From Holophagales bacterium (GTDB lineage Bacteria; Acidobacteriota; Holophagae; Holophagales; Holophagaceae), in contig JAITFL010000171.1 of NCBI GenBank assembly GCA_031281385.1, positions 1 through 11,018 of the forward strand: a stretch of 11,018 nucleotides of DNA. Direction: 5' to 3'. The position numbers and the translations under genes were made by a program. Positions 6,115-11,018 of this stretch are shown here, in pieces; positions within the stretch are counted from its first letter, which is position 1, and each line of letters opens with the position of its first letter. Under the pieces are notes generated by a model. The model saw only the letters and a list, made by a program, of their open reading frames with translations. It ran no database searches and was not told the origin of the DNA.

Positions 6115-6139
6115 TTTGAGGCTGCACTGCAGCCTCAAA
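6115..6139. repeat. perfect 25-bp palindrome (12-bp arms, 1-nt centre)
   Basis: TTTGAGGCTGCA at 6115-6126 is the exact reverse complement of TGCAGCCTCAAA at 6128-6139, around a single C. With one mismatch it extends to GC/GC at 6112-6113 and 6141-6142. It could be a binding site for a dimeric protein, a cruciform, or a terminator-type hairpin with a forced larger loop. No T run follows. Confidence 0.75.
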
Positions 6140-6174
6140 CGCTCATTGCACTAAGGCGTCTTCCCCAGACCCCT

Positions 6175-6180
6175 TATACT
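6175..6180 (+). promoter_or_regulatory. possible -10 box for the small-gene cluster
   Basis: TATACT lies 50 bp upstream of the ATG at 6230. No convincing -35 is found 16-18 bp upstream, so the assignment is weak. A second TATACT with an extended-type TG (6035-6043) lies further upstream. Confidence 0.15.
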
Positions 6181-6229
6181 CGCTTCGCTTACTGCCCTAT
6201 TTACGGACGGATACATGGAGATGACTTCG

Positions 6230-6340
6230 ATGAGCGCGAAAAAACTTTTGCAAAAGGCTCAATTGACAATTGAGGTTGCCAGTTTTATGTTTCGGACACG
6301 GGTAGCCCACCAACAGATGGAGGTTTTGAATGTTTCATAA
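6230..6340 (+). CDS. 36-residue small protein, unrecognised, first gene of a three-gene cluster
   Basis: The frame MSAKKLLQKAQLTIEVASFM continues with FRTRVAHQQMEVLNVS and a TAA at 6338-6340. The ATG at 6230 follows GGAG (6217-6220) by 9 nt; in-frame ATGs at 6215 and 6221 are less well placed. It overlaps the next gene's start at 6330 by 11 bp, and the next gene's GGAGG is embedded in its end, a pattern typical of coupled small genes. The peptide is basic and amphipathic with a hydrophobic middle. The palindromic repeat 6258-6274 lies inside it and encodes AQLTIE. Nothing further can be said of its function, and a chance frame is possible. Confidence 0.4.
   Translation: MSAKKLLQKAQLTIEVASFMFRTRVAHQQMEVLNVS
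6258..6274. repeat. 17-bp palindrome containing copy 1 of the 14-bp repeat CAATTGACAATTGA
   Basis: CTCAATTG-A-CAATTGAG is a perfect inverted repeat. Its bases 6260-6273 recur exactly at 7277-7290, so the two copies bracket the small-gene cluster in direct orientation. Confidence 0.7.
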
Positions 6341-6659
6341 AGTGCTTGCAGGGATGGCGACTGCGCCAGTATTGGTTTTTGCCCTTGCGTGTCTGCCTAG
6401 AAGGCCTGCCGGCGTGCCAGAGGACGCGCAGTGGGCCGGTACAAAGAGCCAAGGCTGCTTTTTGCTGGTTGGCAAGAGAGAGTTTAGCGGCTGGCACATG
6501 GAAGGTTGGGACAAGGACGGAAACAAAATCGTGGAGGGCATTTGGGAACTCGACGGCATAGCTAGGGCAAAGATTTACCACAAGGACGTAGTAAAGTTCG
6601 ACGGCCAAATATTTTACATGGACGATGGCGGAAAGATTGCAAAGATAGCCGACCAGTGA
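6330..6659 (+). CDS. hypothetical protein, 109 aa, probable N-terminal export or membrane segment
   Basis: The ATG at 6330 follows GGAGG by about 8 nt. The N-terminus has a K4 followed by a hydrophobic run (about residues 5-21, MATAPVLVFALAC) that looks like a signal peptide. The C21 after ALA is close to a lipobox but lacks the usual Leu at -3, so lipoprotein status is uncertain. The mature part (SGWHMEGWDKDGNKIVEGIW, then HKDVVKFDGQIFYMDDGGKI) is rich in short beta-strand and D-G turns, giving a MORN-like feel without clear repeats. It overlaps the 36-aa gene upstream and ends 6 nt before the next gene. I do not recognise the family. Confidence 0.65.
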   Translation: MFHKVLAGMATAPVLVFALACLPRRPAGVPEDAQWAGTKSQGCFLLVGKREFSGWHMEGWDKDGNKIVEGIWELDGIARAKIYHKDVVKFDGQIFYMDDGGKIAKIADQ

Positions 6660-6665
6660 ACTGCG

Positions 6666-7283
6666 ATGGAATACAGCCCAGAGGAATGGAATTGGCTGGA
6701 GGCCGAATGGGCCTACCACTGTTTTGGCCGCACAGCGTTTTTATCGCCGGAGGACTTTAGGCAGGCAAAGGAATGGGCAGAGCAGGGCGTCCCTGCGGAC
6801 GTGCTTGTGCGCGCATTTGAAACATTTTTTGAGCGCCGCGCCAAGAGGCCGCGCCCAAGGGCATTCGTTGCCTTGGCGCACATCAAAAAAGACGTTGAAA
6901 AGGCTATGGCTAGGCGCAAGGCGATTATCAGAGCGGGAGAGGCGGTTGAAACAGATTCGCCTGAATGGGATCAGGTAAAGCCCCCATTGAAGTCTGACCC
7001 AAGGGCCAAGGCGGCCTTCGACGAATGGGCGCGGGTCAGGCAGAGTGCGCCAGAGGCAGAATCGCCGGGCTACTTGGAACACCTAGATTTAGAACGGAAA
7101 TCCTACATGGCATTCGTGGCCATAGCCGCCGAGCAGTTGGGCCCAAGGCTGGCGCAGATAGAAAATGAGTTGGCGGACAAACTGCGCTCCTTGGAAATCC
7201 CAGAAGGCTCCATCGTGTGGAAAAGGGCCTGGGAGCATCATCTGGCCAAGAACGTCTGCGCGGAATGGGGGCTGTCCAATTGA
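6666..7283 (+). CDS. hypothetical protein, 205 aa, helical
   Basis: The ATG at 6666 starts 6 nt after the preceding stop. There is no clear Shine-Dalgarno, so translation probably depends on coupling. The N-terminal 70 residues have Trp-rich helices (EYSPEEWNWLEAEWAYHCFG, then LSPEDFRQAKEWAEQGVPAD, VLVRAFETFFERR) followed by a basic PRPRAF segment, a layout reminiscent of small replication- or DNA-associated helical domains. The rest is charged helix and probably coiled-coil (LDLERKSYMAFVAIAAEQLG, ENELADKLRSLEI). There are no membrane segments and no catalytic motif. The stop codon TGA lies inside copy 2 of the 14-bp repeat. It converges on hydG with only 44 bp between. It could be a phage-type or plasmid-type accessory protein. 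Confidence 0.7.
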   Translation: MEYSPEEWNWLEAEWAYHCFGRTAFLSPEDFRQAKEWAEQGVPADVLVRAFETFFERRAKRPRPRAFVALAHIKKDVEKAMARRKAIIRAGEAVETDSPEWDQVKPPLKSDPRAKAAFDEWARVRQSAPEAESPGYLEHLDLERKSYMAFVAIAAEQLGPRLAQIENELADKLRSLEIPEGSIVWKRAWEHHLAKNVCAEWGLSN

Positions 7284-7290
7284 CAATTGA
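7277..7290. repeat. copy 2 of the 14-bp repeat CAATTGACAATTGA
   Basis: Identical to 6260-6273 and in the same orientation. It overlaps the stop codon of the 205-aa gene and marks the right boundary of the three-gene cluster. Confidence 0.7.
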
Positions 7291-7327
7291 ACCTCTTTCA
7301 AGTGACTCGTTTGGTTGGAAATCCACC

Positions 7328-8752
7328 CTAAAACCTCAAATCCCTTTGCCCTGCTTCGATTTGCGAAAGCATTTTTTTTGTTTTTTCGCGCAGGCCCCCG
7401 TCCGGCATGTCGGCGAGTTCGCGCTGGATGGTTGCCTCGGCGAGTTCCTTTAGCTCTTGATCCCCATAGTCCTCTATATATTCTCTGAGGGTAAGCAGGG
7501 CATTTGGCTGGCAGATGCTGGCTATGCGCCCTGTCTTGGCAAGCTGCATGAAACGATCCCCCGTGCGGCCTTCGCGGTAGCAGGCTGTGCAATAGCTTGG
7601 CACGTAGCCGCCGCGCAGCAGCCCCTTTAGTATTTCTAGTGGCGACCTGTGATCCTCTGGCTCAAATTGAACCAGCGGCGCGGTTTCGCCTAGATTGGCC
7701 GAACCCGCGTAGCCCCCGACACCCGTGCAAGAGCCAGCGCTGACTTGTGATATGCCTACCGCAAGCACTTCTTCGCGGTAGCCAGGGGCTTCCCTCGTGG
7801 TGAGTATCATTCCGGTGTACGGCACGGCCAGGCGCAATATGGCCACAAGTTTTTTGAATTGGGCATCAGGCACTCGGTGGGGGAACTTCCCGCTGCATAT
7901 TCCATCGGCCTCTCTGATGCGGGGTACCGAGATAGTGTGCGGGCCAACACCCAATGAGGCTTCCAGATGTTCGGCGTGCATCAATAGGGCCACCGTGTCA
8001 TATTTCCAGTCGTACAGTCCATATAATACGCCAAAGCCCACGTCGTCTATGCCGGCCTTCATGGCCCTGTCGTGGGCCTCGGTGTGCCACTCGTAGTTGC
8101 CCTTGGGGCCCCTTGGGTGGGCGGTTTGGTACGTGGGCTTGTGGTAGGTCTCCTGAAAAAGTATGTATGTCCCGATGTCGGCCTGTTTCAGCCGCTGGTA
8201 GTTTTCCACCGTGGTGGCCGCGATGTTTACGTTGACGCGCCTGATGGAGCCATTTTCAAAGCTTTGGCCGTATATCGTGCCGATGCTCTCGAGCACGTAT
8301 TCCAGCGGGCAGTTGGCTGGGTCTTCTCCCGTTTCTAAGGCAATCCGCTTGTGTCCTAGTTTCTCTAGGGCGATGACTTCGTCTTTTAGTTCTTCTTGCG
8401 TCAGTTTGCGGCGCACGGCATTTTTGTTGTTTTGGCTATAGCCGCAGTAGGTGCAGGCGTTTATGCAGTAGTCCGAAAGGTACAGCGGCGCGAACACAAC
8501 TATCCTGCGCCCATAGATGCTCTCTTTGACCTTTCTGGCCAAGGAGTAGATTTCTTCGATAACGCTTGGGTCTTCGACTCCCATCAGGACAGCCGCTTCG
8601 CGGTGGCTCAACCCCTTTAGGGTTGCCGCCTTTTCGAGGATGGTTGTCACGGCGGAGCGGTCTTTGGCTAGTTCGGCACCCTCTTTTACAGAAGCCGCCA
8701 CCTCGCCATCGTCAATGAAGCAATTGGCGTCGCTAGAAAGAACGTCGTACAT
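7328..8752 (-). CDS. hydG: [FeFe]-hydrogenase H-cluster radical-SAM maturase HydG
   Basis: This is a 474-residue protein of typical HydG length; its ATG at 8752 has AAAGGAG about 8 nt upstream. HydG cleaves tyrosine to supply CO and cyanide ligands for the hydrogenase H-cluster, working with HydE and HydF in the cytoplasm. Visible landmarks are the radical-SAM CINACTYCGY motif (C96, C100, C103, CX3CX2C), followed by ALETGEDP, VNVNIA, FQETYHKPTY and VGFGVLYGLYDWKYD. At the C-terminus is the HydG-specific second-cluster motif CTAC...C (C388, C391, C414; CX2CX22C), which separates HydG from the thiamine enzyme ThiH. All cluster ligands are present. It lies 54 bp downstream of the M64 peptidase gene on the same strand. 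No hydE, hydF or hydrogenase gene is in view. Confidence 0.95.
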   Translation of the reverse strand: MYDVLSSDANCFIDDGEVAASVKEGAELAKDRSAVTTILEKAATLKGLSHREAAVLMGVEDPSVIEEIYSLARKVKESIYGRRIVVFAPLYLSDYCINACTYCGYSQNNKNAVRRKLTQEELKDEVIALEKLGHKRIALETGEDPANCPLEYVLESIGTIYGQSFENGSIRRVNVNIAATTVENYQRLKQADIGTYILFQETYHKPTYQTAHPRGPKGNYEWHTEAHDRAMKAGIDDVGFGVLYGLYDWKYDTVALLMHAEHLEASLGVGPHTISVPRIREADGICSGKFPHRVPDAQFKKLVAILRLAVPYTGMILTTREAPGYREEVLAVGISQVSAGSCTGVGGYAGSANLGETAPLVQFEPEDHRSPLEILKGLLRGGYVPSYCTACYREGRTGDRFMQLAKTGRIASICQPNALLTLREYIEDYGDQELKELAEATIQRELADMPDGGLREKTKKMLSQIEAGQRDLRF

Positions 8753-8806
8753 TTTTCTTTCTCCTTTCTGTGCTTAGGGCGGTGCCAATGCTTGTTCCAC
8801 TGCGCC

Positions 8807-10156
8807 TCAAAGGTAATTTTTTATCATGTCGGCTATCGCCTTTTTGCAAGCCGCGCAAAATTCGCTTTCGTTTGTTGCTGTTTCAAACATGATACATTCC
8901 ACTTGGGATCTGTACCAACCCTTTTTGGCATAGTTCGCGCCCTCAAAGGAGCCTATGGTGTTTTTGTCAGCTTCAAGCAGGGCCTTTATGTTTTGCCTTG
9001 CCCCCCTGCTGCTCATGGCCGCCTCGAACTCGTCTTTTTTCCAAGGCGTGGGCAGGGGCGTGCCGGGCGAGATTAGGTCTTTCCACTTTGGGTTGATCGG
9101 GTCAATCGTGATGTTTGGCTCCCACGGCTCCACAGTGGGGGCAGTGGGCAGGTATGCAACAGGGGAAAGGTAGTACTCGTCCGCAATTCCCGCGAAGTGG
9201 TGGGCGAATTCATGTACTATGACCATTGGGGAAGCTGGGTTGTCGGCCGTGCTGACGGCGTAAAGGCCAAAGATGCCCCCGCCGCCGTATTCCCCGTTGT
9301 TTGCCATGACGATCATAAATTCCCACGGAGCATGCGCCGCCGCGTCCATGATGGCGCGGTTGTCATAGCTGAGGACGTAGCGGCTGAGGCCCAATGCGTC
9401 AAAGCTGAATCCCAAAGCACTTCTGCGCTGCACTTTGGCGGACGGCCTTGCGATGCCCGATTTTTGAGACGCAGGGCATAGGCCCCAGACATTGAAATCG
9501 TTTTTGTGGGTTTTAAATGGCTCGGTGGCAAATATCTTTTCCAGCAGCCTAGCCGCGTCTTTTTCAAACTTGCCACGCTCTTCAAGCGTGTAGCCGTCGC
9601 CAAGCAAAAGTAGGTCAACCTTGTTGGCGCTTTCGCCAGATTTTTGGAAGGTAACCAAGGGCGACGGCGGCGCAGTCTTTGATTTGTCAATAAAAATATC
9701 GCTGGGGTCTATGCCAAAAGACCACACTTGGACAAACTTGTTTTGTGCATCCCGCTTTTTTAGCGTCACTTGGGCTTTGGCGTTGGGTACGGGGAAGCGC
9801 AGCGACTCCGAAAATGTGCGGGCCATCTCTTTGGCCTCGGCTGTGGTGGCCCATTCCGCGAAGATGGAGCAAAAACCGCGTGAATAAATGGGATTGCCGC
9901 TTGCTAAGTCTGTCACCTCGAAAAAGTATTCGCCTAGGTTGGAATCATCGAGTACCTTTTGCACATTGCCAGGCCAATCCAGGGGTTCCAGCACTATGCG
10001 GTCAATGCCGAAAAACTCTGTTTCAGCGGTTCCGGTGTGGTAATAGTCCACCCTAAGTGTTTTTGGCGCATTGAGCGCAGGGGCCTGCGCCATCAGGCAG
10101 GTGAGGACCATGCTGGCAGCAGCCAGCGTCAAGCGGAAAAAATATTTGCCCATCAT
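8807..10156 (-). CDS. exported M64-family zinc metallopeptidase (IgA peptidase M64)
   Basis: This is a 449-residue protein starting at 10156 (a second ATG follows at once), with AAGGA 8 nt upstream. Residues 1-25 are a signal peptide ending AQA. About 30-160 is the M64 N-terminal beta domain (TLRVDYYHTGTAETEFFGID...). The catalytic domain begins near VDLLLLGDGYTLEERGKFEK and continues with FNVWGLCP, YGGGGIFGLY and the zinc site HEFAHHFAGIADEYY (H315, E316, H319, D326), then EPWEPN and PTPWKK. It closes with the family's Cys-rich end (ECIMF, EFCAAC). All expected zinc ligands and the catalytic Glu are present. The founding member cleaves IgA, but homologues are widespread and this substrate is unknown. 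It lies 21 bp after the paralogue upstream and 54 bp before hydG on the same strand. Confidence 0.9.
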   Translation of the reverse strand: MMGKYFFRLTLAAASMVLTCLMAQAPALNAPKTLRVDYYHTGTAETEFFGIDRIVLEPLDWPGNVQKVLDDSNLGEYFFEVTDLASGNPIYSRGFCSIFAEWATTAEAKEMARTFSESLRFPVPNAKAQVTLKKRDAQNKFVQVWSFGIDPSDIFIDKSKTAPPSPLVTFQKSGESANKVDLLLLGDGYTLEERGKFEKDAARLLEKIFATEPFKTHKNDFNVWGLCPASQKSGIARPSAKVQRRSALGFSFDALGLSRYVLSYDNRAIMDAAAHAPWEFMIVMANNGEYGGGGIFGLYAVSTADNPASPMVIVHEFAHHFAGIADEYYLSPVAYLPTAPTVEPWEPNITIDPINPKWKDLISPGTPLPTPWKKDEFEAAMSSRGARQNIKALLEADKNTIGSFEGANYAKKGWYRSQVECIMFETATNESEFCAACKKAIADMIKNYL

Positions 10157-10177
10157 GTTTGGTTTCCTTTTTGGCTG

Positions 10178-11018
10178 CTATTTGGCGGTGTGGAACAGGA
10201 TCATGTTTTCAATAGCACTCTTGCAGGCGGCGCAGAATGGCACGGGGTTGCGCGAAAACATTATGCAATCGGACTGTGAGCGGTAATAGCCTTCGGCTTC
10301 GTAGTTTGCACCCTCGAATGCACCGACCTTGCCGGAGTAATTGTCCTTGCCCAGCAGGGGGATCTCCAGTTTTTGGTTGCTGCGGAAAAGTGCTTCCATT
10401 TCGGACTCGGGGCGATTTTGATCCCTGATCTCTTTGCGCTTGGCCTGATAGTCTTTGCTCATGGATTCATATTCTGCTTTTTTCCAAGGAGTGGGAAGTG
10501 GGACTTTGGCAGAGAGAAGCTTAGCCCACTTTGGCTGCAATGCGTTTGCCGTGACGTTTGGCTCCCAAGGTTCGGGCCTTTCGGGGGATGACTGGTATGC
10601 AACGTCGGAAGTGTAATATTCATCGGCCAAGCCAGCGAAGTGGTGCCCAAACTCATGCACAAAGATATAGGGCGCAAATTCGTTGTCAACGCTTGTGGTG
10701 CCATAGAGGCCGAAAATGCCGCCTCCCCCATAGATCCTGCCATTGACCAATATTTGCACACATTCGTATGGGGCATAGCTGGCAATATCTCTGAACGTCT
10801 TGTTCTCAAATGTAAGCACGTACCTCTCCGAGCCAAATGCGTCATAAGTGCAACCCAGCGGCGAGCGCCTGTGCTGGCCGATAGATGGGCGGCTTATGCC
10901 AGATTCTAGGCTTGGTGGGCAGAGGCCCCACACGTTGAAATCTTTGCGATGGCTCTTGTATGGCTCTTGCTTAAACAGTTCCTCCATCATCCTTCGCGCG
11001 TCTTTTTCAAACTTGGCC
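10178..11018 (-). CDS. M64-family zinc metallopeptidase paralogue, 5' end outside window
   Basis: The frame is open to the right edge; the ATG at 10990 is internal, since AKFEKDARRMMEELFKQEPY aligns with GKFEKDAARLLEKIFATEPF of the neighbour. About 280 residues are visible, carrying FNVWGLCPPSLESGISRPS, YGGGGIFGLY, the zinc site HEFGHHFAGLADEYY, EPWEPNVTAN, PLPTPWKK and the C-terminal DCIMF...FCAAC. Compared with the neighbour it has an extra charged insertion before the SGKVGAFEGANY segment (RKEIRDQNRPESEMEALFRS). It precedes the other M64 gene by 21 bp and is very probably co-transcribed with it, a tandem duplication that has since diverged. The signal peptide cannot be seen. Confidence 0.9.
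   Translation of the reverse strand, partial: AKFEKDARRMMEELFKQEPYKSHRKDFNVWGLCPPSLESGISRPSIGQHRRSPLGCTYDAFGSERYVLTFENKTFRDIASYAPYECVQILVNGRIYGGGGIFGLYGTTSVDNEFAPYIFVHEFGHHFAGLADEYYTSDVAYQSSPERPEPWEPNVTANALQPKWAKLLSAKVPLPTPWKKAEYESMSKDYQAKRKEIRDQNRPESEMEALFRSNQKLEIPLLGKDNYSGKVGAFEGANYEAEGYYRSQSDCIMFSRNPVPFCAACKSAIENMILFHTAK

Larger units (their letters stand above)
5484..6214. other. about 730 bp without a convincing gene, rich in hairpins
   Basis: Open frames here are short, lack ribosome sites and have no recognisable family. The stretch holds several perfect inverted repeats (listed separately), a thrice-repeated TGTTGGC between 5590 and 5675, and two TATACT boxes. I found no tRNA, rRNA, tmRNA, RNase P or SRP RNA signature. 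It may be a decayed mobile element, a structured non-coding RNA locus or an intergenic repeat family. Confidence 0.5.

Noticed and set aside
5640..6214. tRNA, tmRNA, RNase P or SRP RNA gene
   Set aside because: I looked for T-arm, CCA-end and the conserved core motifs of these RNAs on both strands and saw none.
1..11018. CRISPR array or intact insertion sequence
   Set aside because: There are no regularly spaced repeats, and no transposase or paired terminal inverted repeats could be found.

Overview
The window comes from a bacterial chromosome of mixed composition. The right third (about 7.3-11.0 kb, minus strand) is an ordinary chromosomal block: hydG, which matures the [FeFe]-hydrogenase H-cluster, and two tandem exported M64-family metallopeptidases. 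HydG points to an anaerobic, hydrogen-metabolising bacterium. The exported peptidases suggest a host-associated or organic-rich habitat. I cannot fix the phylum. Shine-Dalgarno sites (AGGAG, AAGGA, AGGAGG types) precede most genes.

The left third (1-3.5 kb) looks like a defence or accessory island. A plus-strand operon holds the tail of an unrecognised gene with a winged-helix-like C-terminus, then a radical-SAM/SPL-like protein with an unusual CX3CX3C cluster motif, then an AT-rich Mrr-like PD-(D/E)XK nuclease abutting it stop-to-start (TAG/ATG). The layout resembles three-Cys-motif protein/TcmP-partner loci, with a restriction-type nuclease added. Next comes a decayed patch: a strong ribosome binding site before an 18-codon frame, and a frame-split minus-strand gene. 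A divergent abortive-infection (Abi_C, HEPN-type) gene follows.

The centre (3.7-5.5 kb) holds a DEDDh (DnaQ-like) exonuclease with two C-terminal copies of a domain of about 73 residues that I do not recognise. It is preceded by a hairpin-rich leader. Its stop codon overlaps the start of a Sel1-repeat gene that breaks off mid-repeat, where the composition also changes. About 730 bp with no convincing gene follow (5484-6214), full of hairpins, including a near-perfect 25-bp palindrome unit.

From 6.2 to 7.3 kb is a compact plus-strand cluster of a 36-aa ORF, a 109-aa probable exported protein and a 205-aa protein, none recognised. An exact 14-bp repeat, CAATTGACAATTGA, lies once in the first ORF and once across the stop codon of the last gene, so it brackets the cluster. 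The cluster converges on hydG.

The two most promising leads are the radical-SAM plus Mrr-like nuclease operon next to the Abi gene, and the exonuclease/Sel1 pair with its duplicated domain. All family assignments are from reading motifs; no database search was run.
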